Below, one piece after another: positions 35,933 through 44,967 of a stretch of DNA of 44,967 nt (positions are counted from its first letter, which is position 1; each line of letters starts with the position of its first letter). Both the position numbers and the translations under genes were made by a program. The notes below the pieces were generated by a model that did not search any database, was not told the origin of the DNA, and was given only the letters and a program-made list of their open reading frames with translations. Location of the stretch: NCBI GenBank assembly GCA_009921245.1, contig RFXW01000002.1, positions 1 to 44,967 on the forward strand, read 5' to 3'. The stretch comes from Candidatus Fonsibacter lacus. Lineage in GTDB: Bacteria > Pseudomonadota > Gammaproteobacteria > Burkholderiales > Burkholderiaceae_C.

Positions 35933-36823
35933 TTAGGCCGTGGCGCGTGGGTTGGGGTGGCGCCACGCAATCGAAAGCTGCGGCACCAGCCGCAGCGCCT
36001 CGTGCCGCACCAGTTCACGCATGGCGCTTTGTTGCGGGCACGGCGGCACCGCTGCCACGGCGTCTTGCATCAAGCTCTCAAAGCGCTGCAGCGCGCCGCT
36101 CAAGCCCAGGGTTTGCATGGCGTTGGGGCGGTCGTGGGCTTGGTCTTGGCCGATCGGCTTGCCCAGTTCGGCGGCGTCGCCCACCACGTCGCGTATGTCG
36201 TCGGCCACTTGGTAGGCCTCACCCAACTGCTCGCCCAGGGTGCGCCACGGCTCGGGCGGGGCGCCGGCGGCTTGGGCGCCCAGGGTGGTGGCCGCAACAA
36301 ACAGGGCGCCGGTCTTGGCTCGCTGGTATTGCGACAAATCAACCTCGGTTTCGCATTCCCAAGCCTGCCCGGCCACCACGCCCGATGGCGAGCCGGCGGC
36401 CTGCGCCAAGGTTTGCTGCATGGCCAGTGCCCGCGTGGCATGGTCCGCCGCTTGGTGCGTCAGCGTTTCAAAGGCCAGCACAATCAAGGCATCACCGGTC
36501 AACAGGGCCAGCGGCTCGCCAAACTGGCGCTGCACGCTGGGCCGCCCGCGGCGGGTTTCGGCGTCGTCAAAGCAGGGCATGTCGTCGTGCACCAGCGAGG
36601 CGCAGTGCAACAGCTCCACCGCTGTGGCGCCGCCCAGCGCCAGCTCGGGCGCTTCGCAGGCGCATGCTTGGGCCACGGCCAGCGCCAGCTGCGGGCGAAT
36701 CCGCGCGCCACCAGGAAACACCGCATGCTGCATGGCCTGCAGCAACTTGGGTGGCGCCCCGTGGTGGTGGGTGGGAGCCAGCCGACTCTCAAGCGCTTGC
36801 TCAATACGTTTGCGCATGTCCAT
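35933..36823 (-). CDS. crtE: Geranylgeranyl diphosphate synthase
   Basis: Trans-prenyltransferase DDMPCFDDAETRRGRP and DDIRDVVGDAAELGKP motifs. Confidence 0.95.
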   Translation of the reverse strand: MDMRKRIEQALESRLAPTHHHGAPPKLLQAMQHAVFPGGARIRPQLALAVAQACACEAPELALGGATAVELLHCASLVHDDMPCFDDAETRRGRPSVQRQFGEPLALLTGDALIVLAFETLTHQAADHATRALAMQQTLAQAAGSPSGVVAGQAWECETEVDLSQYQRAKTGALFVAATTLGAQAAGAPPEPWRTLGEQLGEAYQVADDIRDVVGDAAELGKPIGQDQAHDRPNAMQTLGLSGALQRFESLMQDAVAAVPPCPQQSAMRELVRHEALRLVPQLSIAWRHPNPRATA

Positions 36824-36870
36824 GAGGCCCCCAATCGGTGATGGTGTAAAAAATAATCGACATTACGTAG

Positions 36871-36888
36871 TGTCAATTTAACACGACA
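36871..36888. promoter_or_regulatory. Putative PpsR box on the crtE side of the crtE/ccmA divergent region
   Basis: Perfect TGT-N12-ACA: TGTCAATTTAACACGACA, 48 bp upstream of crtE. Confidence 0.72.
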
Positions 36889-36906
36889 CTCGAGAATGTC
36901 AAGGAT

Positions 36907-36935
36907 TTGCCTTGTGTCATTCAAAGTTGTATGCT
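36907..36935 (+). promoter_or_regulatory. Candidate sigma70 promoter for ccmA
   Basis: TTGCCT - 17 nt - TATGCT, 38 bp before the ccmA ATG. Confidence 0.55.
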
Positions 36936-36940
36936 ACAAG

Positions 36941-36958
36941 TGTCACAATTAGTTGACA
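36941..36958. promoter_or_regulatory. Putative PpsR box at the predicted ccmA transcription start
   Basis: Perfect TGT-N12-ACA: TGTCACAATTAGTTGACA, 5 nt after the candidate -10 and 15 nt before the ccmA ATG. Confidence 0.7.
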
Positions 36959-36973
36959 CCAACCGGTTACCTC

Positions 36974-37591
36974 ATGCTCTCACTTATTGATGTCGGTCTG
37001 CGACGCGGCCACCGCTGGTTGGTGCGCGGCTTGGCGCTGCAGGTGCTGGGCGGCCAAACCTGGCAGATTGAGGGCGCCAATGGCGCGGGTAAGACCACCT
37101 TATTGCGTGCGTTGGCCGGTTTATTCCCCTTGGGCCAGGGGCAGATTCTTTGGCGCGGTCGGGCTTTGGTGGGCGACGGTTGGCAGGCCGTGCACCAAGA
37201 AATGGCTTGGATGGGCCACACCCCGGCGCAAAAAGCCAACCTCGACGCGCCCACCAACCTCACCATGGCGTGCGCCTTGGCGGGCCAAACCGTGGCCACG
37301 TCCTCGGTGCAGGCGGCGCTGGAGGGCTGCGGCTTGGGGCGCTTGGCACGCCGGCCTGTGGGGCAGTTGTCGCAAGGGCAGCGGCGCTTGGCCGCTTTGG
37401 CCCGCTTGGCTTTGCCTGGCGCACCGGCGCTGTGGCTGCTGGACGAGCCGTTTGTGGCGCTCGACGAAAAGGCATGCCAGTGGTTGCAACAACTGATGCA
37501 GCGCCACGTACAAGGCGGTGGCGCGGTGGTGTTTACCGCGCACGGCCATGTGGGTGAGGCGTATCACGGCCTTAGGCGGTTGGCGCTATGA
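36974..37591 (+). CDS. ccmA: Haem exporter ATP-binding protein CcmA
   Basis: ABC ATPase: IEGANGAGKTTLLRALAGL, QLSQGQRRLAALARL, LWLLDEPFVALD; followed by ccmB. Confidence 0.94.
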   Translation: MLSLIDVGLRRGHRWLVRGLALQVLGGQTWQIEGANGAGKTTLLRALAGLFPLGQGQILWRGRALVGDGWQAVHQEMAWMGHTPAQKANLDAPTNLTMACALAGQTVATSSVQAALEGCGLGRLARRPVGQLSQGQRRLAALARLALPGAPALWLLDEPFVALDEKACQWLQQLMQRHVQGGGAVVFTAHGHVGEAYHGLRRLAL

Positions 37592-38304
37592 CGGCGTCGG
37601 TGGTTTGGGCCGGGGCGCCCACGCGCGACGCGCGCAGTGCATGGCGCGCGCTTGCGGTGGTGTGGCGCGCCACCATGCTCAGCCAGTGGCGGCAACGCGC
37701 CGATTTGGCGGCCGCGTGGTGTTTTTTTTTGGTGGTGGTGGCGCTCTTTCCGTTGGCGGTGGGGCCAGAGCCGCAGCTGTTGCAGCGCATGGGTCCGGGT
37801 GTGATTTGGGTGGCGGCGGTGCTGGCCACGTTGGGCTCGCTGCCGCGTTGGTTTCAAGACGATTGGCAAGACGGCACGTTGGAGCAAATGGTGTTGTCGC
37901 CGTATCCGCTGCCGTTGTTGATGTTGGTTAAGGTTGCCACGCACGGCGCGTTGGCGTTGCTGCCGCTGGTTGCCTTGTGTCCGGTGTTGGCGTTGCCTTA
38001 TGGGTTGGGGGCCGAGGCCTTGGGTGTGCTGATGGCGGGCTTGGTGTTGGGCCTGCCGGTGTTGTCGTTGTTGGGTGCGGTGGCCGCGGCCTTGGTGCTG
38101 GGCGTGCGCAGCGGCGCGGTGTTGCTGGCGTTGTTGGTGTTGCCACTTACGGTGCCACTGTTGGTGTTGGGTGCGGGCGCGGTTGGGCAACCCTCCGAGG
38201 TGGTCACCGCGCACTTGTCGTTAATGGCTGCCATGGCCTTGATGGCGGTGGTGGGCTTGCCGTGGGCGGTGGCCAGTGCGGTTCGTTTGGCGGTGGAGGG
38301 TTAG
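37588..38304 (+). CDS. ccmB: Haem exporter permease CcmB
   Basis: LPRWFQDDWQDGTLEQMVLSPYPLPLLMLVKVATHGALALLPLVALCPVLALPYGL; six-TM. Confidence 0.93.
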   Translation: MTASVVWAGAPTRDARSAWRALAVVWRATMLSQWRQRADLAAAWCFFLVVVALFPLAVGPEPQLLQRMGPGVIWVAAVLATLGSLPRWFQDDWQDGTLEQMVLSPYPLPLLMLVKVATHGALALLPLVALCPVLALPYGLGAEALGVLMAGLVLGLPVLSLLGAVAAALVLGVRSGAVLLALLVLPLTVPLLVLGAGAVGQPSEVVTAHLSLMAAMALMAVVGLPWAVASAVRLAVEG

Positions 38305-38306
38305 CC

Positions 38307-39030
38307 ATGGGCACGCGCGTGAATTGGTTTTATTTTGCGGCGCCGTCGCGTTGCTATAGGTTGGCGCAACGGCTGCAGCCATGGCTACTGGCCGCGGCCT
38401 TGGTGCTGGCAGCTTGGGGGCTGTATTGGGGGCTTTGGCTGGCGCCTACCGATGCGCAACAGGGCGAGGTTTATCGCATTGTGTTTGTGCACGTGCCGGC
38501 GGCTTGGATGTCGATGGTGATTTATCTGGCCATGGCGGGCTGGGCAGCGGTCGGCTTGGTGTGGCGCTCACGCTTGTCGCACATGATGGCACAAGCGCTG
38601 GCACCCACCGGCGCGCTCATGACCTTTGTGGCGCTGTGGACTGGTGCCCTTTGGGGGCAACCCACCTGGGGCACATGGTGGGTGTGGGATGCGCGCTTAA
38701 CTTCTGAATTGTTGCTGCTGTTTTTGTACCGAAGACGTGGACCGTGCCGATCGCGCCGCCAGTCTGCTGGCGATTGTGGGCGCCATCAACGTACCGGTGA
38801 TTTATTTTTCGGTGGTGTGGTGGAACACCTTGCATCAAGGCGCATCGATTGGCCCGAGTGGCTCAAGCATGGCCGAGCCCATGCTGCGCGCGTTGCTGGT
38901 TATGGTGGCTGCCGCGTGGTGCTACACGCTGGCCGCGGTGCTGGCGCGTTTGCGCGTGATTTTGTTAAAGCGAGAGCGTCATACCGCGTGGGCCACACGC
39001 GTGTTGCAAGCGCAGGAGACCAACGCATGA
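38307..39030 (+). pseudogene. ccmC: Haem exporter/haem-handling protein CcmC, disrupted by a frameshift at ~38729-38731
   Basis: Frame 1: ...YRIVFVHVPAAWMSMVIYLAMAGWAAVG...GTWWVWDARLTSELLLLFLY; frame 2: EDVDRADRAASLLAIVGAINVPVIYFSVVWWNTLHQGASIGPSGSS. About 10 conserved residues are missing between FLY and ED. Confidence 0.9.
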
Positions 39031-39203
39031 CTACGTTTGAGGTGTGGTTGACCATGGGTGGCAAAGGCTGGTATGTGTGGGGCGCATTGGGCATGACGCT
39101 GCTTGCGCTGCTGGCCGAATGGTGGGTGTTGCGGCTGCAACGGCGCGCGCTGTTGCGCCCATCGCAAGACGACACCTGGGACATGGGGTTGGAGTCGTCA
39201 TGA
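39027..39203 (+). CDS. ccmD: Haem exporter protein CcmD
   Basis: 58 aa, one [45 protein letters not shown]; between ccmC and ccmE. Confidence 0.87.
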   Translation: MTTFEVWLTMGGKGWYVWGALGMTLLALLAEWWVLRLQRRALLRPSQDDTWDMGLESS

Positions 39204-39655
39204 CAGCCAGGCAATGGCGCCTGCTTTGGTTGGCCGCTGCGGTATTGGCCGTGGGCGCGGCGACCACGTTGGTGCTGCGCGCGTTTGAGAGCAACTTGGT
39301 GTTTTTTTATAGCCCCACACAAGTTGCCGCGCACGAGGCGCCAACCGCGCGAGCCTTTCGCGTGGGCGGGTTGGTGCAGCAAGGCAGCGTGCAGCGCGCT
39401 TCCTCGGGGTTAACGGTGAACTTTGTCGTCACCGATGGCGCGCATCAGGTGCCGGTGCGCTACACCGGCATGCTGCCGGATTTGTTTCGCGAGGGCAAAG
39501 GCGTGGTGGCGCAAGGTCGGCTGGACGGCAGCGGCTGGTTTGTGGCGCAACAGGTCTTGGCCAAGCATGACGAAAACTACATGCCACCCGAGGCCGCTGC
39601 GGCGTTGCAAGCCGCGCGCGCAGGTGCGGGCACACAGGTGGCGTCGCAGCCGTGA
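39200..39655 (+). CDS. ccmE: Cytochrome c maturation haem chaperone CcmE
   Basis: [56 protein letters not shown]...[11 protein letters not shown], including the haem-binding HDENY. Confidence 0.96.
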   Translation: MTARQWRLLWLAAAVLAVGAATTLVLRAFESNLVFFYSPTQVAAHEAPTARAFRVGGLVQQGSVQRASSGLTVNFVVTDGAHQVPVRYTGMLPDLFREGKGVVAQGRLDGSGWFVAQQVLAKHDENYMPPEAAAALQAARAGAGTQVASQP

Positions 39656-41592
39656 TTGCCGAGCTCGGGCACCTGGCGCTGGCCGTTGCCTTGGCCGCCA
39701 GCGTTGCGCTGGCCTTGCTGGGGTTGGGCGGTGGCGCGTGGCAGCAGGCGGCGGTGATGCGTCAGGTGTCCAACATGGTGGCGCTGCAAATGGCGGCGGT
39801 CACACTGGCGTTTGGCGCGCTCACGTGGGCGTTTGTTGCCACTGATTTCTCTGTGGCTTTGGTGGCCGGTTACGCGCACTCGGCCTTGCCCATGACGTAC
39901 CGCTTCACTGCGGTGTGGGGCAACCATGAGGGCTCCATGCTGCTGTGGGTGTGGGTGCTGGCGGGTTGGACGTCGGCGCTGGCGTGGCGCATGCGCGGCG
40001 CCCACGCGGTGCAGCGCGCGCGCGTGTTGGGCGTGATGGGCCTGATTGGCATTGGCTTTTTGGCTTTTTTACTTTTTACATCGAATCCGTTTTTGCGTGC
40101 CTGGCCGGTGCCAGCGGATGGTCAGGGCATGAACCCATTGCTGCAAGACCCAGGCATGATCTGGCATCCACCGTTGCTTTACATGGGCTACGTGGGCTTG
40201 GTGGTGGCATTTGCATACACCGTGGCAGGGCTGTTGCAAGGTCGGCTGGACGCTGCATGGGCCCGCGCCATCCGCCCCTGGACTTTGGTGGCGTGGGCAT
40301 TTTTAACCGTGGGCATTGCCTTGGGCAGTTTTTGGGCGTACTACGAGTTGGGTTGGGGCGGTTGGTGGTTTTGGGACCCGGTTGAAAACGCCTCGTTCAT
40401 GCCGTGGCTGGTGGCCACCGCGCTGCTGCACAGCGCCGCCATGGCCGATGCGCGCGGCAGCTTCAGGCTGTGGACGGCGCTGCTTGCGCTGCTTGGTTTT
40501 GCGTTGGCGTTGCTCGGTACGTTCATCGTGCGCTCGGGCGTATTAAGTTCGGTGCATGCGTTTGCCTCAGACCCTGGCCGTGGTCTGTTTATTTTGGCGT
40601 TCTTGGTGCTGGTGGTGGGCGGCGCGTTGGCCCTTTACGCATGGCGCGCGCCGGCGGTGGGCGCGGGGGCCAGTTTTCAAGGTTGGTCGCGCGAAGGCTT
40701 GTTGTTTGGTCAAACCTTGTTGCTCATGGTGGCGGCGGCCAGCGTGTTGTTGGGTACGTTGTACCCCATGCTGCTTGATGCGCTGGGGCTGGGCAAATTG
40801 TCGGTCGGGCCACCGTATTTTGAGGCGGTGTTTGCGCCCCTCATGCTGCTTGTTATGGCGCTGATGGTGCCTGGTCCGCTGTTGGCTTGGCGGCGTGCGG
40901 CGTGGGCTTGGCCCAGTCGTGGTTGGCTGGGTGCCGCGGCGCTGGCCCTGGCATTGGCCTCGGCCGTGGCCTGGTGGGTGCCGGGCGCGTCGTGGGCCAC
41001 ATGGGCTGGCTTGGCCATGGCGGCGTGGGTGGTGTTGGGTGTGGCGCGGCATGTTCTGCAATGGTTAAGCCAACCGCTGCCGCGCGCCGTGCGTTGGCGC
41101 ACGCTGCGCGGTGCCAAAGGCGGCATGTGGTTGGCGCATTTGGGCGTGGCGGTGTTTGCCATCGGCGTGGCGGTGGTGTCCACCTGGGGGCACGAACAAG
41201 ACCTGCGCCTGCGCCCTGGCGAAGAAATGGCGGTGGGTGACGTACGCTTGCGCTTTGACGGCATCACCATGGCGCCCGGGCCGAATTACTTTGCCATTCG
41301 CGCCAGCTTACCCATGCTGCAAAACGGGCAAACGCTCACCACTTTGCAGCCTGAGCGCCGCTTGTATTTGGCCAACGGTCAAACCATGACCGAGGTCGCC
41401 ATCGACCGTAGCCTGTGGCGCGACGTGTACGTGGCTCTGGGTGAATCGGTGGGCAACGACGCCTTTGCCTTTCGTGTGCACCACAAACCTTTGGTGAATT
41501 GGATTTGGCTGGGCTGCTTGATGATGGCTTTGGGTGGTCTGATGGCCGCCGTTGATCGGCGTCGCGTGGGGCCGGCAGAGGGCACCGCATGA
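39652..41592 (+). CDS. ccmF: Haem lyase subunit CcmF
   Basis: [50 protein letters not shown] start overlapping ccmE stop. Confidence 0.96.
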   Translation: MIAELGHLALAVALAASVALALLGLGGGAWQQAAVMRQVSNMVALQMAAVTLAFGALTWAFVATDFSVALVAGYAHSALPMTYRFTAVWGNHEGSMLLWVWVLAGWTSALAWRMRGAHAVQRARVLGVMGLIGIGFLAFLLFTSNPFLRAWPVPADGQGMNPLLQDPGMIWHPPLLYMGYVGLVVAFAYTVAGLLQGRLDAAWARAIRPWTLVAWAFLTVGIALGSFWAYYELGWGGWWFWDPVENASFMPWLVATALLHSAAMADARGSFRLWTALLALLGFALALLGTFIVRSGVLSSVHAFASDPGRGLFILAFLVLVVGGALALYAWRAPAVGAGASFQGWSREGLLFGQTLLLMVAAASVLLGTLYPMLLDALGLGKLSVGPPYFEAVFAPLMLLVMALMVPGPLLAWRRAAWAWPSRGWLGAAALALALASAVAWWVPGASWATWAGLAMAAWVVLGVARHVLQWLSQPLPRAVRWRTLRGAKGGMWLAHLGVAVFAIGVAVVSTWGHEQDLRLRPGEEMAVGDVRLRFDGITMAPGPNYFAIRASLPMLQNGQTLTTLQPERRLYLANGQTMTEVAIDRSLWRDVYVALGESVGNDAFAFRVHHKPLVNWIWLGCLMMALGGLMAAVDRRRVGPAEGTA

Positions 41593-42131
41593 CGCAAGGC
41601 CCGAAACGCCTTGGCCCATGGCTGGCGCTGGCGGTGTTTGCGCTGCTAAGCGTTGCGTTGGCGTTGGGGCTTAAGCTGAATCCGCGCGAGTTGCCATCAC
41701 CTTTGGTGGGCAAACCGTTGCCCTCATTCACGTTGCCGGCGTTGGGGGCGGCGTCCGCGCCCGTCAGCTCGCAACAATGGCGCGGCCAATGGTGGGTGCT
41801 TAACGTGTGGGCGTCGTGGTGCACGCCATGCGCGGTGGAGCATCCGGTGTTGCTGCAGCTGGCGCAAAGCCAGCGCGTGACGCTGGTGGGGTTGAACTAC
41901 AAAGACGCCAGCCCAGCTGCGCAAACGTGGCTGGCGCAACGTGGTAACCCGTACCAAACGGTTTGGGTTGATACCCAGGGCAGCGTGGGGTTGGATCTTG
42001 GCGTGTACGGCGTGCCCGAAACCTACATCATCGACCCGCAAGGGCGGGTACGTCATAAGCACACCGGCGCGGTCACACCGCAGTGGGTGCAGTCCACGTT
42101 GCTGCCGTTGCTGGAGACCTCGCGTGGCTAA
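41589..42131 (+). CDS. ccmG: Thiol:disulfide interchange protein DsbE/CcmG
   Basis: Thioredoxin fold with WWVLNVWASWCTPCAVEHPVL and YGVPETYIIDPQGRVRHKHTGAV. Confidence 0.95.
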   Translation: MTQGPKRLGPWLALAVFALLSVALALGLKLNPRELPSPLVGKPLPSFTLPALGAASAPVSSQQWRGQWWVLNVWASWCTPCAVEHPVLLQLAQSQRVTLVGLNYKDASPAAQTWLAQRGNPYQTVWVDTQGSVGLDLGVYGVPETYIIDPQGRVRHKHTGAVTPQWVQSTLLPLLETSRG

Positions 42132-42540
42132 GCCGGGCATGCGCGGCGCATGGCTCAACGCCGTCGTGGTCCGGACAGCGCTTGGCTTGGCCTTGCTGTT
42201 GCCCATGCCAGTCGTGGCCGACTCCGTGCTCGAAGACAAGGTGCAACGCGTTGCCGGTGAACTGCGTTGCTTGGTGTGCCAAAACGACACCATTGCCGCG
42301 TCGCAAGCCCCGCTGGCCGTGGATTTGCGCAACCAGGTGCGGCGCCTACTGGCGCAGGGCCAAAGCGAGGCCCAGGTGCTGGAATACATGACACAGCGCT
42401 ACGGCGACTTCGTGCGTTATCGCCCCCCACTCAAGCCCAGTACCTGGCCGTTGTGGTTCATGCCGGTGGTGTTGTTGTTGCTGGCCGGACTGGGTTGGTG
42501 GCGCTTCACGCGCGCGCGGCCAACGGGTGCTCAGTCATGA
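42124..42540 (+). CDS. ccmH: Cytochrome c maturation protein CcmH (CcmL)
   Basis: LRCLVCQNDTIAASQAPLAVDLRNQVRRLLAQGQSEAQVLEYMTQRYGDFVRYRPPL; GTG start overlapping ccmG stop. Confidence 0.94.
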   Translation: MAKPGMRGAWLNAVVVRTALGLALLLPMPVVADSVLEDKVQRVAGELRCLVCQNDTIAASQAPLAVDLRNQVRRLLAQGQSEAQVLEYMTQRYGDFVRYRPPLKPSTWPLWFMPVVLLLLAGLGWWRFTRARPTGAQS

Positions 42541-43136
42541 GTGCGCGCGGTGTGACGTGGGTGGTGTGGTTGGGTGTGGGCGCGCTGGCGGTGGCGGTGT
42601 ACGCCACGCTGGGTCAACCCACGTGGCTGCTGGCCGGTTGGCCGCCGGCACCGGCGCCGGTGGCGGCCGAGGCCAACGCCGCACCCAGCGACGTCACACA
42701 AACCCCGTTGGTGCAGGCCATGGTGCAACGCCTAGAGGCCAAACTGCAAGGCCCCGATGGCCAAACCAACGCCCAAGGCTGGCACATGCTGGCCAAGTCG
42801 TACGCCGCCATGCAGCGCTGGAGTGATGCCGCCGACGCGTTGGCAAAGGCCGTGGCCATTGACGCCACCCAAGCCGACTGGTGGGTAATGCGCGCCGACG
42901 TCACCGCCATGGCCCGCGGTGGATCGCTGGCGGGCGAGCCCGAGCAATGGTTGCAGCGAGCGCTCAAGCTCAACCCGCAACATGCGCAAGGTTTGGTCTT
43001 GGCGGGGTTTGCGGCGGCGGAGCAACGCCAACCGGCGCAGGCACGGCAGCACTGGCAGCGCGCGCTGCAGCAGCTGCCAGCAGACGCGCCGCTGACGCAA
43101 ACCGTTCAGCAGCGCTTGGCCGCGTTACCCCAGTAA
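42537..43136 (+). CDS. ccmI: Cytochrome c maturation TPR protein CcmI
   Basis: TPR-containing: NAQGWHMLAKSYAAMQRWSDAADALAKAVAIDA; ATG overlapping ccmH stop. Confidence 0.88.
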   Translation: MSARGVTWVVWLGVGALAVAVYATLGQPTWLLAGWPPAPAPVAAEANAAPSDVTQTPLVQAMVQRLEAKLQGPDGQTNAQGWHMLAKSYAAMQRWSDAADALAKAVAIDATQADWWVMRADVTAMARGGSLAGEPEQWLQRALKLNPQHAQGLVLAGFAAAEQRQPAQARQHWQRALQQLPADAPLTQTVQQRLAALPQ

Positions 43137-44066
43137 GTCGGCGGCTTTGCCGCCGTAAGGCGCCCAAACCTGCCAAATACTTTGCGCCACCTCCTGTGGT
43201 GCTTCTTCGGGCGCCAAATGCCCCAACAACGGCCACTCGTGCACCCCCGCGCGCATGGCCGGCGCCAGGTGTTGCGCCGCCCGATACGACTGGCTGGGCC
43301 GCACCGTTTGGTCGCGGCTGCCATGCAGCAAAGCCAGCGGCGTGGCCAGGCGAGGCAGGTCGTGTTGCAAGCCCGGCAAGTCCCACGCCGCCATCATGCG
43401 CAATGCGGCTTGGGCGTGTTCCGGTCGTGCCACCAGCCGTTGCCATAGCGCCAAAGACGCCTCGCTGAGCGTGGAGCCGGTGCTGTCGGCCAAGCGTTGC
43501 ACGGCGCCCGGTTGGTTGGCCCATGCGGCAAACCACTTGGGTACCGGTCCGAGTGCTGCCAAGCCACGCGCCATCGGCCCAAACCAACGCCCAGGTAAGC
43601 CACGCCACGGCAGCAGCGCCGCGCCAATCCCAATCAATAAACGCGCTTGTGGCACATGCCCGTCCAGCGCCATGCGCACGGCCACCGCGCAGCCGGCTGA
43701 GTGCCCCACCACCAAGGCCGGTTGCCACTGCCAGGCCGCCAACAACGCCGCCACGCCAGCGGCCATGCCCTGCAGACTCATACCTTGCGGATCCGATGGG
43801 GCGGTGCTAAAGCCATGGCCCGGTAAGTCAAGCGCCGCCACCTCGGCGTGCTCGGCCAACGCCGGCGCCACGTCGCGCCAGCAATGCGTGCTGCCGCCGG
43901 TGCCGTGCAGCAGCAGCACCTTGGTGGGGGTTGCGGTGTTGGCAGGCGCTGGCCAGTGCTGCACATGCCAGGTCAACCCACCGGCGGCCACAAAACGGCT
44001 GCGCTGGTGGTGCGGCCACGTGGGCCCCTCGGTGCGCCAGTGGGGTGGGGCGGTAGCGTCCGGCAT
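43125..44066 (-). CDS. bchO: Magnesium chelatase accessory protein BchO (alpha/beta hydrolase)
   Basis: LLLHGTGGSTHCWRDVAPALAEHAEVAALDLPGHGFS, VVGHSAGCAVAVRMALDG; adjacent to bchD. Confidence 0.92.
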   Translation of the reverse strand: MPDATAPPHWRTEGPTWPHHQRSRFVAAGGLTWHVQHWPAPANTATPTKVLLLHGTGGSTHCWRDVAPALAEHAEVAALDLPGHGFSTAPSDPQGMSLQGMAAGVAALLAAWQWQPALVVGHSAGCAVAVRMALDGHVPQARLLIGIGAALLPWRGLPGRWFGPMARGLAALGPVPKWFAAWANQPGAVQRLADSTGSTLSEASLALWQRLVARPEHAQAALRMMAAWDLPGLQHDLPRLATPLALLHGSRDQTVRPSQSYRAAQHLAPAMRAGVHEWPLLGHLAPEEAPQEVAQSIWQVWAPYGGKAADLLG

Positions 44067-44967
44067 CAGGGGGCGCCGCTGGCGGCTTGCACGGCTTGTG
44101 CCATGCGCTCAGCGGTGGCGTGTGGCATGGGTAGGTAACGAGCCCCCATGGCGCCCGCCAATTGCGCCGCCTCGGGCTGCGGGCGTACCGAGGTGTCCAG
44201 CCACAATGCGGCCACGCCGGTGGCGGCAAACGCACGCGCCGCTTGGTGGGCGTCTTGGCTGGCTTGTTCGCGTCCTTGGCTACCGTCGCGCGCCACGTTG
44301 GCGCGGCCATCGGTCAGCATCACCACCACCGGTCGTTGCTGTTCGCGGCGAATGCTCGCGGCCAGGGTTTGGGCTTGCTCAATGGCGCTGGCCAAGGGGG
44401 TGCCGCCGCCGCCAGGCAAGGCGGCCAAACTGCGTTTCGCGCGCGCCAACGCGCGCGTGGGCGGCAGCAGGGTTTGCGCGGTACTGCCGCCAAACGCCAG
44501 CAAGGCCACGCGGTCGCGCCGCACATAGCATTCGGCCAGCAGCAGCTCCACCGCGCCCTTGGCCTCGGCCAATCGATGCAGCGCCGCCGAGCCCGAGGCG
44601 TCCACCACAAACACCGTGGTGGTTTGGCCACGCGGTTTGTGGCGCCACACCCGCAAGTCGTCGCGCGTCACACGCAGCCGGTGCGCGTCATCGGCCGCTT
44701 GGCGTTGACGCAAGCCCTGCCAGGGTGCGGCGGCGCGTAGTGTCTCAAGCAGATGCAGGCGTGCCTTGGCGTGCGGGCTGCCACGGCGGGCTCCAATCGG
44801 TCGCCCGCGCCCACCTGGCCCGGCACTGGGTGGTTGGCGTGCCCCGCCTTGCGCGGCGCCGCGCAGCAAGCCTTGTTGCAAAAGCGCCAGCAAACCCGGC
44901 GGAATCGCGGCTTGCGCGGCCTCCAGCACCTGTGGCGGCAGCTCGGTGTCGGTGGGTGCGGCGCGCG
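44066..44967 (-). CDS. bchD: Magnesium chelatase subunit D (C-terminal part, continues past the window edge)
   Basis: VWA/MIDAS domain: TTVFVVDASGSAALHRLAEAKGAVELLLAECYVRRDRVALLAFGG, VVMLTDGRANVARDG; frame open to the right edge. Confidence 0.93.
   Translation of the reverse strand, partial: RAAPTDTELPPQVLEAAQAAIPPGLLALLQQGLLRGAAQGGARQPPSAGPGGRGRPIGARRGSPHAKARLHLLETLRAAAPWQGLRQRQAADDAHRLRVTRDDLRVWRHKPRGQTTTVFVVDASGSAALHRLAEAKGAVELLLAECYVRRDRVALLAFGGSTAQTLLPPTRALARAKRSLAALPGGGGTPLASAIEQAQTLAASIRREQQRPVVVMLTDGRANVARDGSQGREQASQDAHQAARAFAATGVAALWLDTSVRPQPEAAQLAGAMGARYLPMPHATAERMAQAVQAASGAP

Noticed and set aside
35659-36825. 388-aa plus-strand ORF antisense to crtF/crtE
   Set aside because: Low-complexity Arg/Ala/Pro-rich translation typical of GC-rich antisense frames; the opposite strand encodes recognisable CrtE/CrtF.
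37977-39203. Single 408-aa ORF spanning ccmB 3' end, ccmC and ccmD
   Set aside because: It starts out of frame in ccmB and reads through the ccmC frameshift into ccmD by chance; the middle (RRRGPCRSRRQSAGDCG...) is nonsense, so it is not one protein.

Overview
The window is almost entirely a proteobacterial photosynthesis gene cluster (PGC). Gene content and order suggest a betaproteobacterium of the Rubrivivax/Rhodoferax/Limnohabitans type; that assignment is inference. Layout from left to right: 3' end of a HiPIP gene; tspO; leftward ppaA-ppsR-bchG-pucC-like-bchP; a rightward run bchF-N-B-H-L-M-lhaA-puhA-B-C-acsF-puhE-crtI-crtB (~16 kb); a convergent leftward run crtE-crtF / bchC-X-Y-Z-pufB-[orf74]-pufA-L-M-C-crtA-crtD-crtC; a rightward cytochrome c maturation operon ccmABCDEFG(dsbE)HI, divergent from crtE; then leftward bchD(partial)-bchO. 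The main points for follow-up are: (1) a 74-codon single-TM ORF with a strong Shine-Dalgarno sits between pufB and pufA, which are normally adjacent; (2) the ccm operon lies inside the PGC, with a perfect TGT-N12-ACA PpsR/CrtJ-type box directly downstream of a sigma70-like promoter; (3) bchH, lhaA and ccmC are each broken by a short frameshifting deletion that removes conserved residues; (4) the bchF, bchC, bchG and crtE/ccm control regions share an operator design built on TGTCAA/TTGACA half-sites; (5) there is a triple hairpin upstream of pufB and a hairpin between pufA and pufL; (6) the crtD/crtC and crtB/crtC reading frames overlap heavily and crtC has no obvious start codon. No pucBA, pufX, bchE, tRNA, rRNA, CRISPR or mobile element was recognised. 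No database search was run.
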